A DNA stretch of 64,000 nt. Origin: Hydra vulgaris (taxonomy: Eukaryota; Cnidaria; Hydrozoa; Anthoathecata; Hydridae). The stretch covers positions 71,684,001-71,748,000 of the forward strand of contig NC_088921.1 in the NCBI RefSeq assembly GCF_038396675.1. Direction: 5' to 3'. Positions 12,150 to 23,399 of this stretch are shown piece after piece. Made by a program: the position numbers and the translations under genes. The notes below the pieces were generated by a model. The model was not told the DNA's origin and ran no database searches. It was given only the letters and a program-made list of their open reading frames with translations. Within the stretch, counting starts at the first letter, position 1; every line of letters begins with the position of its first letter.

Positions 12150-12939
12150 TTTTTTTTTGTTGATAAGACAGAATAGTATAAGATGAACTTTTTAGTGATT
12201 TTTCCCATTGTGTTAAAGAATGAGGTCTATACCATTCACCAAACCATTCGTCTATTTCTTTCCTCTTTTGTTGATTTTTTTCGTAATGCGTTTTTTTGCA
12301 TTTCTTTCGATTGCTTTTCCTTCGTTGATTTAATATTTTTTTATTTTTTTCATAATAGGTTTTGTTGTCTTTTTTCTTTTTTTCAATTTGTTCATCTGTC
12401 ATGAGCATTTTTCTTTTAAAACCAGACAATTCAAAATCTCGTAATTTCATCATGGATCTTTCTGTTAAATTGGATAAAGTTTTAATTTTAATATTACATA
12501 TTCGTATTATCTTCCATCCGCTGTCGTTTTCTAAAACATTAAAAACAGCTCGCACATTGGCATCTTGAATAAAACGTAAATTTGTTGGTCCTTCTAAAGG
12601 TTTAATAAAATAAACAGGTGAATTGTAACAACGTTTCATTATTTTACAATAACCATTTTCAATAGACTTGCAACACAAAGTAACAATATTATAACCCAAT
12701 AAGAAATTTTGAAACAAGTCACCAAAAAGAATACTGTTTTTCATTTGTGTTTCAAATCCTTCCATTGTTTTTTGTTCAACATGATAAACAATTTCATCAG
12801 GACTTTGAGTTTCAGAATAAAGTTGTGATTCTTCTACAATATCTTCATCTTTATAATCATCTTTAAAGTAAAAAAAATGTTCAGTGTATATACTGTTATT
12901 ACTAAAACGAGTTTCCTCAGTTTGATATTCAAATTTCAT
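12133..12939 (-). CDS. Basic-tailed protein upstream of PolB (intact, unknown)
   Basis: An open 268-residue protein from the ATG at 12939. The N-terminal part is acidic and aromatic. The middle has conserved Cys and hydrophobic positions. Residues about 175-235 are strongly basic (KKKK and NRKKCKK runs) and probably bind DNA. The stop falls just inside the first codons of PolB, so the two are translationally close. By position, directly before PolB, a replication role such as a priming or DNA-binding protein is a guess only; I recognise no family. A long T-tract plus AG stands 15 bases before the ATG. Confidence 0.55.
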   Translation of the reverse strand: MKFEYQTEETRFSNNSIYTEHFFYFKDDYKDEDIVEESQLYSETQSPDEIVYHVEQKTMEGFETQMKNSILFGDLFQNFLLGYNIVTLCCKSIENGYCKIMKRCYNSPVYFIKPLEGPTNLRFIQDANVRAVFNVLENDSGWKIIRICNIKIKTLSNLTERSMMKLRDFELSGFKRKMLMTDEQIEKKKKDNKTYYEKNKKILNQRRKSNRKKCKKTHYEKNQQKRKEIDEWFGEWYRPHSLTQWEKSLKSSSYTILSYQQKKNVFRL

Positions 12940-12953
12940 TTTTTTTTATTAAT

Positions 12954-12968
12954 CTAAAAAAAAAAAAA
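12954..12968 (-). promoter_or_regulatory. T13-AG acceptor-like tract before the gene at 12939
   Basis: On the minus strand a run of 13 T is followed directly by AG, 15 bases before the ATG. It resembles a 3' splice acceptor. It lies between the helicase... and 12939 genes; the helicase stop is at 12969, immediately beside it. Confidence 0.45.
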
Positions 12969-14201
12969 TTACATGTATTTTTTATAAAATTTTAAAACAT
13001 CAGAATCAACAGTAATACTTTTAAATAGTGTTCGTAAATCAAATTCATTATTAATAATTTTAAATATATCGTTAATATTACAAACTCATGATAAAGAAAC
13101 ATAATAAAGACTATTAATAAAAGCCTTTGAATTATATTGAACAACGGCTTTATTCATGGTACTTCCTTGTGCTTTAGGAACAGTAAAAGAAAATGCTAAT
13201 TTTAAAGGCAAACCAAATCTTGAGCCTACGACAGCATGAGAGCAATCTAAAATTTCTTCTTTGACACATTCAATTTTGACTTCTTTTTTATTCATCATCA
13301 CCCAAACTGCATTATTTTCTATTAAAATGACGGTACCAATAGTACCATTGCACAAACCTTCTTCCACATTAATATTTCTTACAAGCATAACAATAGCACC
13401 TATTTTAAGATAAACAGCTGCTGGAATTTGAAACGTGCATGTAATAATTCGATTTTTAATAACATCTTTAGCATAAAACCAATACCCTTCTTGTTTGATG
13501 GTCTCCATTTTTTGATTGTTATAAACATCCACTTCGATGTTTCTAAAAAATAATCTTGTATATTTAGAGTTTAAATTTTCATCTTTTTCAAAACAACGTG
13601 TCATAAAATAATCAATAGTTTTGTCTGAAACTTGTCCAAAACGTATTTCATTTAAAGGTCCAAAAAATTGTTCATCGTCTTTTTGTCTAAAGCATTGAGT
13701 TAAATCAACACTTCAGTCATGCAGTGTTGCCATATTTGTGATTTAAAAACAAATTGTCCTGTGACAGGTGGCAACTGAAAAAAATCACCACAAGCAATCA
13801 CTTGAACACCGCCAAATAATTCATCGTAACATTGTCTAATTTCACAAGCTATTGAATGTAATAAATCAAATGTTGAAGCGTTAATCATTGAAATTTCATC
13901 AATAATTAAAACATCAGTTTCCAACCACGTTTTTTTAATGTCTGGATGCATATGACGTTTATAATAATCAACACTTTTAACACCAGTTTTTATACCAGCA
14001 AAAGCATGTATTGTGACACCATTGATTAAATAAGCTGCTTTTCCTGTACTCGCAGTAATATGTATTGTTTTATAAATTTGTTTACTTTGAGCAATTTGGT
14101 TGACAATATAAATTTTTTACACAACCAGCGCCACCAGTAATAAAAAAATTCTTTCCTTCATCAAGCCATTGAAGTGCTTTTTGTTGTTGCAAAGATAACA
14201 T
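12969..14201 (-). pseudogene. PIF1-like SF1B helicase, copy A, broken
   Basis: An ATP-driven 5'-3' DNA helicase, expected to help genome replication. ATG at 14201. The Walker A region near 14,130 is disturbed by a frameshift. The segment 13951-13700 keeps IIDEISMI (motif II) and GDFFQLPPV (motif III). The segment 13604-13086 keeps the C-terminal domain with FGLPLKLAFSFTV and AQGSTM. A Lys stands where copy B has His in the HKAQGST motif context (PKAQGST here). Further breaks lie near 13,690 and 13,620, and a stop near 13,086 where copy B reads Arg. Length about 410 codons, normal for the PIF1 core. Confidence 0.88.
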
Positions 14202-14214
14202 TTTTTATTATTTA

Positions 14215-14227
14215 CTGAAAAAAAAAC
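14215..14227 (-). promoter_or_regulatory. T-tract plus CAG before the helicase ATG
   Basis: Minus strand reads a T-run then CAG about 13 bases upstream of the ATG at 14201. The equivalent site in copy B (56,938-56,950) is preserved. Confidence 0.4.
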
Positions 14228-14309
14228 GTTTTTTATTTAGAATAAAAGTACATGCAAGTAAACTTAATAAAAAAAATAAATTTAACATTTTTGTTCGTAT
14301 TTTAAAAAT

Positions 14310-14519
14310 TTATTTTGAATACAAATATATTATAGCATATTTTATAAAAAACATCATATATATAATGTTCTGCTCAACAAGTCGTTCCACTTTACAAAAT
14401 AAATCATCTGGTTCATCTAACAAAATATTCGCAAGTATCATTTCGTTTGCAGGCAATAGGTTTTGTTTAATTAACAACTCCAACATTTTTTTATTATGGT
14501 TTTCTCTTAATTTATTCAT
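14310..14519 (-). CDS. Small helical protein, possibly CARD-like
   Basis: A 69-residue protein from the ATG at 14519, directly after TTTGTTTAG. The sequence predicts as a bundle of amphipathic helices with the pattern MLELLIKQNLLPANEM, a short turn with DEPDD, then CKVERLVEQNIIYMMFF. The spacing recalls a CARD fold, but the match is weak and no invariant residue decides it. It stands between the helicase and Cys-rich genes. Copy B has a decayed copy (57,448-57,230) plus a second decayed paralogue beside it (57,218-57,090), so the gene was duplicated. Function unknown. Confidence 0.45.
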   Translation of the reverse strand: MNKLRENHNKKMLELLIKQNLLPANEMILANILLDEPDDLFCKVERLVEQNIIYMMFFIKYAIIYLYSK

Positions 14520-14529
14520 CTAAACAAAA

Positions 14530-14985
14530 TCAATATTCAGAATTAAAACATTTTTCACAATATATAAACGTACAACTCACTCCATCAGAATATCTATATT
14601 CATCACACTCTTCACATTCGTTTAAATAATGTTTACAATTTTCAATTTCTACACCTTTTTCTTTTACATGGTTTAATACATCTTCTTTAGATTTTAATTT
14701 AAAAAAATCATAAAAATATTCAAAATTTAAATTCAAATAAACATGATAATGTATTTTAATATATTGAAAGACCATCAAAATCAATATATGAGGTATTCTT
14801 TTCATTTCTTCATTGAAAAAGTCATTCCACTTGTAATTCAAATAATACCATTTACAATGATTGCATAAAATTTGTTTTGAAGTAATCGCATGCATTCGAA
14901 TATCTTCCAAAGTAGCTGGGTTATCTTGACTGAATTGGCATATTTTTTCCATCAAAAAATGCAAATTATTTTCTGTTAGTTGCAT
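14530..14985 (-). CDS. Cys-rich protein (unknown, intact)
   Basis: 151 residues from the ATG at 14985. A helical N-terminal half carries one CNHC motif (residues about 41-44). The C-terminal quarter has a cluster C..C, then FIYCEKCF near the end, consistent with a zinc-binding module. Only the last dozen codons survive in copy B (about 57,470-57,515). The upstream spacer carries the ATTACATAATAAAAA block preceded by T8-AG. It belongs to the run of small Cys-rich accessory genes at this end of the element. Confidence 0.5.
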   Translation of the reverse strand: MQLTENNLHFLMEKICQFSQDNPATLEDIRMHAITSKQILCNHCKWYYLNYKWNDFFNEEMKRIPHILILMVFQYIKIHYHVYLNLNFEYFYDFFKLKSKEDVLNHVKEKGVEIENCKHYLNECEECDEYRYSDGVSCTFIYCEKCFNSEY

Positions 14986-15000
14986 TTTTTATTATGTAAT

Positions 15001-15010
15001 CTAAAAAAAA
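15001..15010 (-). promoter_or_regulatory. T8-AG plus ATTACATAATAAAAA leader before the ATG at 14985
   Basis: The 16-17 bases between AG and the ATG are nearly identical to those at 58,743, 58,929 and (one change) 58,450 before three unrelated-looking genes of copy B. Confidence 0.5.
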
Positions 15011-15066
15011 TAAAGTAAAAATAAATTAAAAATAAAAAGTAAAAATAAAAAAATAAATTAGTTTAT

Positions 15067-15393
15067 TTAATCATCCCATTCATAAAACAAATATTTTTTA
15101 AATTTACAATCATCACACAATTGTTCCAAAATACAATTACAACTAGCTAAATCACGTATTTCGTATTTATGAATATAAAAAGTTTTGTTTAATAAATCCG
15201 TCGATAAACCAAGTTTGTTAGAAGCTTTTACTATTGAAATGCAAAATTTTTTTACTGTATCCACACAATAACTGCAACACAAACAAAGAAAATGATATTC
15301 GTCGTATTCCTCACATTGACATTCGGCCGAAAACTTAATCCTTTTCTTTTGAATTCTATATATTTCCAAGAGTTGTTCTTTAGTTAAATCCAT
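15067..15393 (-). CDS. Cys-rich protein, paralogue of the adjacent fragment
   Basis: Chosen start is the ATG at 15393, giving 108 residues; an in-frame upstream extension is derived from the neighbouring paralogue. The core has C.C and then LCLCCSYC, and near the C-terminus C.C plus CDDC. A zinc-binding role is likely; the family is not recognised. It ends in a Tyr/Asp-rich tail. Confidence 0.48.
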   Translation of the reverse strand: MDLTKEQLLEIYRIQKKRIKFSAECQCEEYDEYHFLCLCCSYCVDTVKKFCISIVKASNKLGLSTDLLNKTFYIHKYEIRDLASCNCILEQLCDDCKFKKYLFYEWDD

Positions 15394-15402
15394 TTTTTTG
15401 AA

Positions 15403-15466
15403 GCTGTATCCACACAATAACTACAACACAAACAAAGAAATGATGGGTCGTATTCATCACATTGAC
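15403..15466 (-). pseudogene. Truncated second copy of the Cys-rich gene
   Basis: About 63 bp here repeat 15,257-15,322 at roughly 85-90 percent identity and encode the same LCLCCSYCVDT core. The fragment stops abruptly at 15,466, where the Transib-like relic begins, so this marks the surviving right end of copy A. Confidence 0.7.
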
Positions 15467-15539
15467 TGGGCTGTTCAACGATTTGTTTACTTGTTTTAAA
15501 AAAAGCGGAAATCTGCAAACTATACTGTCAAAAAATTTG

Positions 15540-17085
15540 AAAAGAAGTTTTTGAACTGGGTATTGAATATTTAATTGCAAGAAAAATTGAAAATGAACCA
15601 ACTGCATGTAGACCTGGTCGAAAATCAGTTGGTTCCTTTTCTTAGTTTTATTAGAACTATTATCAATGCATTTGATACTATTTCTAATAAAACTAAAAAT
15701 TGGCGTGTATTTTGTTTAATTAAATCTCATTCATCCAATGAACTATTTTTCGCTGCCAATAACAAATTTAGAGATGAATCTATTGTTATTGCTGCCAAGA
15801 ACGTTTTAAATATTTCAAATACAGATAAAGCAACTAAATATTCAGCAGACGAAGCACTGGCTTTAATAATTGATGCAAGTCTGACAAAAGCTTCGTATCA
15901 ATTAGAAATTAGCCTTGGAGGAAGAATATAACATCTACCCCGCTTACAATGATGTCAGAGATGAAAAATTGAAATGTTATCCTGCAAAGATAACAGTAGA
16001 GGATTATTCAGCTTCCGTTCCTTTAAAAAATTTAATGATTCATACATTGCAAAGAATGTGTGCAGTTCAGGAACCTGTGCTAAGGCACTTGATATTGAAC
16101 GACAAAGCAATAAAAACAATGACATTAACGTGTAAAGCTGGTGATTGAAGAAGATTAGAAGTATTACATTAAAAGTGAGATAAAAAACTTGGGTATGATT
16201 TTATTAGAGGTTTGCGGATCTTTTATTAAAGTGAATTGTATTATTGAACTTAAAATGATTGATGGGAAGGTTCAAACGATATTATCTGATAAAAATAATT
16301 CATACCAATGCTTTTCAATGTGTGGTGTCTCTCAAAAAAATATGAATAGTCTTGATATTCCTAATATAGATTATACTAACAGAGAGTTTGAATATGGTCT
16401 TTCCAGTCTTCATGCATGGATTCGATTTTTTGAGATGGTATTGCACATTGCATATAAAAAAGTAACAAGAAGGTGGAAAGCAAGATCTAAAGAACACAAA
16501 GTAAAGGCACCTGTAGCTAAACAAAAGATTCAGACTGATTTTTTGAACAAAATGGGACTTATTGTTGATTTCCCTAAAAGTGGTGGTTCTGGAACAAGCA
16601 ATGATGGCAATACCTCAATGCGTGCTTTTGCAGCATATGAACAAATAGCTGAAATTCTGGGTATTGATAAAATCTTGTATTCAGATTTTACCTTATCTTG
16701 GTAACGCTTTCTTGAAATAAAAACTGCCTAAAATTCAAGAATTTTTGTTTCGACACTTTTAGACCATATGTGTCCCTTTATTCATGGTATTACATGGCTC
16801 AATTAGTTCACAAAGTATTGATACATGGACATGATATAATTAAAAGCCTTACATTACCCATCGGACTTAAGGCAGAGGAAGCTCAAGAGGCTAAAAAATT
16901 TAGACTTCAAATCTTATCGCAAAAACTTTAGCCGAGAAACATCCAGAAGAGCAACAAATAGTGACCTTATCAATAGACTCCTAGTTTCCAGTGATCCTGT
17001 TATTTCATCACTGCGTAAATCAACATCACACCAAACAAATCATAAAGCATTTCCTTTAGATGTTCTAGGTTTTATAATTTTTTAA
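15540..17085 (+). pseudogene. Transib/RAG1-like transposase relic
   Basis: Plus-strand open pieces at 15575-15931, 15915-16148 and 16189-16704, then frame-shifted sequence to about 17,085. Recognisable parts are a SADEAL block, SLHAWIRFFEMVLHIAY, a GGSGTSNDGNTSMR block, and downstream a LPIGLKAEEAQEAKKF-like segment followed by RLLVSSDPVISSL, which in this family holds the catalytic Glu region. These are features I associate with Transib/RAG1-like transposases; the identification rests on recall of the family plus the terminal repeat at 17,550. Several frameshifts and stops make it dead. It replaced the end of copy A. Confidence 0.62.
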
Positions 17086-17512
17086 TTTAAAATTAACAAT
17101 ATTTCTTGCACTATTTTTTGCTTTTATTATTCCTTAAACATTATTTACCTAAATACTCAATTGTTATTCAATATAGGTGGGTAAAAATTCGATAAAATAT
17201 TCAAATATCAATTTACCACTTTTTAACTAAGGAAGGTATCTGGTAACTAAGCAAAATTGATATTCATAGCAACTAAATTTAAAAAATTATCACTTTTAAA
17301 AGAAGTGTGATCTCATATTGGTACTTATGCCAAGTTTAGTGAATATAGCACTTATAAAATATCTGCAGATAACTAAAATAGATTGTTGCTAAGCAAAATA
17401 AAGGTATCTATAGCAACGAAATAAAAAATTGTTAACTTCATAAAAAGCGCAGACATCTTATTAGTACTCATGTTAATTTTAGTGAATATAGCTCTAATAT
17501 TAAATTAGTTAC

Positions 17513-17550
17513 GAATTTTGTCCAGTAAAAGTGAATTCTGTCCCACTGTG
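17513..17550 (-). repeat. Transib terminal repeat resembling a RAG recombination signal
   Basis: Read inward on the minus strand from 17550 the end is CACAGTG, then 22 bases, then ACAAAATTC. CACAGTG equals the consensus heptamer and the nonamer-like block has the right spacing for a 23-type signal. Just outside lies ctgtg (17551-17555), a possible 5-bp target duplication. The partner end near 15.47 kb was not found, so the left end is lost or diverged. Confidence 0.6.
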
Positions 17551-17555
17551 CTGTG

Positions 17556-18458
17556 GTGCAACGGACTTGCGTATATTTTTAAATGCAAGGACAGCATTTT
17601 AAATTATAAACAACGGATTTTTATTTTATCTCACTTAATAATTATTTTATCTCACTATTAAATGTGCATGCGCAAAACAGCATTTTTAACGCTCTTCAAA
17701 TATTGTATATATGTAAATATTAATTATTTTTGAAATATATAATAATGATTACCGTAAAAAAAAACGTATATATTAAGAAAACTTTAAAATCTAGTTTGAC
17801 AAATCGATATCTTTTTTGCTATAAATTTTTTGCAATAAATAATTACGGCAATGTTAAAAAAATTGAAAAATGTTATATGCCTATGAGTGGATATGAACCC
17901 TCAGAAACGACACTTAGGACAGCGCACTAAACTAATGACCTATCTAAAATACAATTAAGTGAAAACCGAACAATTTCATAAATCTCTCGTACCAATTGCA
18001 ATTATTAATCGGGTTTTCTTAAGTAAGCACAACTTTATGCATAGCCTATGTAAATAATATAACATTAAGCAATTATATTATATAAGAACATTTAGGCTAT
18101 TTTTATAGCTAACGTAAATTTTGTTTATTTTTAAAGGTAAGATCATTTTTGAAAAGATTTTAACGACCTCTTGAGCTTATTTAATCCAAAAATGCTTTTA
18201 AATTTTCAACACTTAATCTTTTTTAAAAATATTTCCTAAAGTATAGCGTTAATTTTTTGGCACCAAAAGTATAATAATAATTTTTTTTTTTTTTTTTTCT
18301 TTGTGCAAAATTATATACAATAACAACTTTTTACTAAAATTCAATTAAAAAAAAAGATAATGAATCCATATTATTTGTATTAAAACTTATTAATGGAAAT
18401 TTTTTTGGCGCTTTGCAAACACATAAAGTTACGGAGTGCGGTGCGGAATGATCAGTTA
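17556..18458. other. Non-coding spacer
   Basis: AT-rich sequence with no credible coding region. It holds a T-run at about 18,281-18,300. I see no promoter, RNA gene or element boundary other than the two flanking transposon ends. Confidence 0.6.
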
Positions 18459-20077
18459 CTGGGTGCGGATTCACAACTTTTGCGTAACTCTTGCGTAGCT
18501 GAGCAAAAGTTACGAAAAACTTACGCAAAATATTTTTTGCGTAACTATTTGGTATTCAAAACTTTTTCGCAGCATTTGCGTAAAGTTAAGGTTGCGCATG
18601 AGTTACGCAAAACTTAGGCAAAAACTTACGCAAAAACTTACTTAAAATTTAAGGCAAATATTTTATAACTATTTGTATAAAGGAAGTAGTTAGTATAACT
18701 ATTTTTTTTTTTATTAAGACACACAGGGCAATGTAACCAAACAGTGAATGTTTCTTTTTCAATGACAGGGCTTAATTTTACTTACAATTTATTTTGTTTT
18801 TGTTTTTGTTGTTGCTATATTTAAAAATGTAGCAAACCATATAGGAGCTATTCAAATAATACGTGACATTCTTATATGGGGTGGAGGAGAGGGGATGGTT
18901 AGCCACATAACAAAATTTTTAAAATTTAAATTCTAATCACAGCGGAATTGTAAACCTTTAGCATAAAAGTACAAACTCAAAAATATATATTTGTTAAAAA
19001 ATAATGTCACGTTTCAAATAGGGCGGGGAGAGATTGTTTAAAATGTTACATAAACAAAGAAGGGAGTCAAAAAAACAGCAAAAATGTGTTTCTTTGTATT
19101 TGAATTGCCCCATATAGCATATACATGCGATTACTTTTAAAAGTAATAGCTTATATAGCATAAACATTCTTTTAATCTATTTTGAGTATCTATCAGCAAA
19201 ATAATCAAAATAATTAATAATTGGATTAAAAATGGAACAAATAGGAGTCGGTTGGTTTTTTAAATGAGACATCGGTTATTAACAAAATGCTACACATCTA
19301 TTATTTTAAATATAAATATTACAAGCACTCATTAAGAAATAATTCGGGCATATTTATTCAAATCCAAATGGGTAATATAAATTGTATTATCCTTGGCTTA
19401 TATAAGATAATTATTCGGCTTCCTGTATGATGCCATCAGTGAATGCCCATTAGTTTTATTCAACCCTAACTCTAAACTTGCAGCAAACCTATTTTGTAAA
19501 CATTACTGGCTAAATAAACTAGCTAAAATATGCAGAAAACTAGCATTTGAAAGAACTTTTTTTCTATTTTTAATATAAAAAGAAAAAGAAAAACAACAAG
19601 AAATTGATATTTTGAGTCATTATTTTTGGGCCCATACCGGTCCTATAGTACCAAAAAAGGTCTGGGTTCACCCCTGATCAGATCATGCAACTTATCTTGC
19701 ATTGCTTCAGGAAGTTAAAATAAAGTACTTTAAGCATAAAATTTCACGTTCATAAAATAATGGAAGTGCTAAACTAAAGTGTTTTTTTTAACTTCTTGTT
19801 TTCATTCTTACTTCATATACCCTTAGGTATAAGAAAACATCATGGTAATTGTTAAATTTTTTTCAGTAGTTTTGTTTTATCATATAATTGACTTGAATCA
19901 AAAACACTTTTATTTGCAATAGGGAATGACAGTTTCATCAAATAAAGAAATTGCTTCAATAAATTCAAAAAATACATTTGATTGCATTCTTGTATATTTT
20001 GAAACTATTTATAAACAAAATTTCTATTGTCAGAAATACAAGGAACATTTTGAAAACATAAGCAAAAGTTCAAAAAC

Positions 20078-20134
20078 TTTTCCATGACATATTATGAAAA
20101 ATACATTGTACTTTTCATAATATGTTATGGAAAA
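20078..20134. repeat. 23-bp inverted repeat, one mismatch
   Basis: Arms 20078-20100 and 20112-20134 pair with one mismatch around an 11-base loop, inside the non-autonomous element. Confidence 0.8.
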
Positions 20135-21070
20135 TGTTTCAATTGTATTAATTAATAAAAGTTGAGTTTGAATTAAAACCCACTTGTTTTTTGTAAATTT
20201 TTTTTCAATGATATTTCAGATTCAGAATTTATGGTACCATACTTGCACGAATTAAAACATGATTTTTATATTTGATGGATAACATAAAGTTAACTCTGTG
20301 AATCGGGTACATGCAGTTTAAAAAAGTTTAACTCTTTGACAGAGCAAGTATTGATTAAATCATAACAACAAGTATTGTATTAGGGTTTCAAGACACCAAA
20401 TACAGTATAATCTAATAGCTACAACCAGTGTGAACAATATGATTTCATCTCAAGAGTTGTAATACTATTTTCAACAGCAACAGATAATAATTTTACTGAA
20501 TTTTGAAAAACACTATCACTCCATTTGGACTAACTGGTGGATCAAGGAACTTTTTATGGAATTTCTGCTCTTTGCAATAACAAACTACACCAATGAGATT
20601 TCATATAGATATACAAAAAAATCTACCAAAACGATTTAAACTAAAAAAGAATATATTTATTATTTGCAAATAACAATATTATTTACCAAGAAATTAGGCT
20701 TTAAAAAACAATGCTCTTTTTTTTTAATAATTTAAATTATCCGTAGATATTAATAATATCTCCTGATAATTGAAATAATTAAAAACAGAGCATTATTATT
20801 CAAAATAATCTTAATATTTTTAATACCTTTGGATAATTGAAATTATCGAAAAACATAGCATCATAATTTAAAGTAAGTTTAATATTTAGGTTATTATACT
20901 TTTTTACTTCAATAGCCTGATTACTCAGATACAATTTTAGCATTATTGTATTTTGAAATAGCCTTGTTCTCATTTACAAATTTCAAAAAAAAAAAAGATA
21001 TTTGAAAAACTAATGAATTAATTACATATTTTTGTGAATATTGTATCTATAATAGGACAAATATTTTCTC

Positions 21071-21096
21071 TCACACACAGAGAGAGTGAGAGAGTG

Positions 21097-21142
<46 letters not shown>
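21071..21142. repeat. GA/TC microsatellite
   Basis: An AGAG tract runs into a long TC dinucleotide run. Downstream (21,240-21,350) is a degenerate minisatellite built on the palindromic unit ATCATTATGATG. Confidence 0.9.
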
Positions 21143-21143
<1 letters not shown>

Positions 21144-22983
21144 ATGCTAGTTATGCAAGTTAAAGTATATACTTCAATAATATTATTGTATATATTTTTG
21201 TATAATATAGTATAGATAGTATAGTATAGATACAACCATAAGTTAATATAGTATGGATACATCATTATGATGTATCCTTTATCCTTACAATGCATCATTA
21301 TGATGTATTATCATTATGATGTATCATTATGATATGATGATTATATAGCATTGATGTATGACAATAACTAGTTATTAAGTTAATTTATTAATTAAGTTAT
21401 CGGCATACTGCAAAACTATATGATATATCCATACTATGGTCGCTCTCCTTGTTTTAGCTAGGCTATGAGAGAGTGAACTACTCATTATATAGATTGAGTG
21501 TATATTTTTTTAACTTTAAATTTAAGGTGAAAACAAGTTTTATAAAGAAAAGTTTATGTAGTACATCTAAATTTTTGGTAAATATACTGCTATTGTTGTT
21601 GTTGTTTAAAAAAAAACTATTTTTGTATTATTTAAATAAATAACTTAACGTATAGCAGTATAAAATTAAGATAAAATTATATTTTATTGGCAATAACAAA
21701 CAAAATCTGAAATCTTTCATAATAATAAAAACGCCATTTTTAATTATTATTAGCTGATTTGAAAATATCAGACGTAACTTTTCTTTCGTAAAGTTTGCTC
21801 AGCACTTTTTAGGAAAATGCTGTGAATACCGTTTTTTAGACTTTTTGCGTTAGTAAAAACTAAGGAATTTTGAAGTTTTTGTTTACGCAAGGTTTGTGAA
21901 TACCACTTAGCGTAATTTTGAACTTAAGCAAAACTTACGCAAACTTTACGCAAATTTTGGACTTACGAAAGTGTTGTGAATCTGCACCCAGATGCGGATA
22001 TATAAATAAAATTATTAAGAATTAGGGTCGTTTTCACATCTACCATAAGTCGACGCTTATCGTAAGTTTTAAATACAAAAATAAATTTTGCAAAAAGTAA
22101 TTTTTTTTTTTTCATATTTTGTGTATCAACAAAATAGTCATGCACTTCTATTACAATCACTGATCTCAAAATATAACTGGATAGCGTATACGGCAAATTT
22201 TTTGAAGCCAGTTTTGGCCTGCCAAGATGGCGACGGTTTCTGTTGATTACAAATGAAGAAATTTTTAATACGAACTTTTATGTCATTTACATATGTAAAT
22301 ATTTTGAAATGTACATGCCTCAAATATTAATATAATTTTTGGTTTTCCATAACAATAATTTAAAAAAAAGGCAATATTATATATTTACTTAAATTTCTAA
22401 ATTATGTATTGTTTAACAAAATATACTCTAGACAATAAGTTTGTATAATATCTTGTTTTTTTAAAGATAAATAAATGTTATTAAATAAGATAAAAATTTT
22501 CAGTTTTTTTAATTAAGAATTAGTTTATTTAACATTAGTAAAGAACAAATAAGGAACTAGTAGTTATCCAAGTTAATAATTTCCAAACAACTTTTGAATA
22601 ATTATTTTAAGCTTGAAAAACTGAAATAATTTTATTCATATTTTGTTTATTTTTCATTTATTTACTTTCTTTGAATTTTAGTTTTACAATAAATTATTTA
22701 TTTAATATTGTTTATAATACAATTTATGCACCTTTTAGTTCTTAACTACCCAATGCTGTGTGCTAAAAGGTTAATAACACAACTGCATGGTAGGCAGCTG
22801 AATATCTTTTTAAAATAAACTATTATGAAATTAGTTTTTCAAATAGATATCACAAATTTACAAATACTGCATGAACTATTAGCTGAGCTCTGTGAGTACA
22901 TACAACTCAGGGGTTCCTTCTAGAATTTTTTTATATAGTTATTTGTGTCTTATTTTATTTGGTTGTACTTTACTTAAATCACA

Positions 22984-22986
<3 letters not shown>

Positions 22987-23062
<76 letters not shown>
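22987..23062. repeat. TA microsatellite
   Basis: An uninterrupted TA dinucleotide tract near the inner boundary of the left inverted repeat of the P-like element. Confidence 0.95.
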
Positions 23063-23067
<5 letters not shown>

Positions 23068-23399
23068 TTTGTAATTAATTTGTCAGCCAAACTGCCAAAT
23101 GAGCTGAAACAAGGAAAATATATTGTTATCGCTTATAGTTGAGTCAAACATGAGGAGCTAGTTCAATTATTTTTTTCAAGAAATTGACTGATCTCAAAAC
23201 AGCACTTGCTAATGCATTTTGAATTCCTATTTCATTTGGAAAGTGGCAATCTATTAAAGCAACCAATTAATTTGAAAACACCTTTTAGTTTCTTTGCATA
23301 TGATAATAACACTTATGGTTGGTTTAATCAAACCTCCAATGTCTTCGAATTTTAAAAAGCTATTTTGTTTTAAATGAAAAGGGAGTACTAGTGCATTCT

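Larger units (their letters stand above)
18459..21991. mobile_element. Non-autonomous DNA transposon with TTACGCAAA-rich inverted ends
   Basis: The left end begins TGGGTGCGGATTCACAAC and the right end is its imperfect reverse complement ending at 21991. The similarity extends about 190-210 bp on both sides (18,459-18,650 and 21,780-21,991) and is full of the subterminal motif TTACGCAAA in both orientations. The 3.1-kb interior carries no transposase, only simple repeats and AT-rich DNA. No clear target-site duplication is visible. The superfamily is undecided; repeated subterminal motifs are common in hAT-type elements. Confidence 0.6.

Noticed and set aside
1..15466. Reassigned stop codons or programmed frameshifting as the reason for broken genes
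   Set aside because: TAA, TAG, TGA and frameshifts all occur, and at different sites in copies A and B. The intact genes use normal stops. Decay explains this better than recoding.
21071..21298. Open frame of Arg-Glu repeats
   Set aside because: Produced by the GA/TC microsatellite.
22987..23062. Poly Tyr-Ile open frames across TA tracts (also 27,239-27,384 and 31,584-31,858)
   Set aside because: Pure dinucleotide repeats stay open in two frames by composition; they are not genes.
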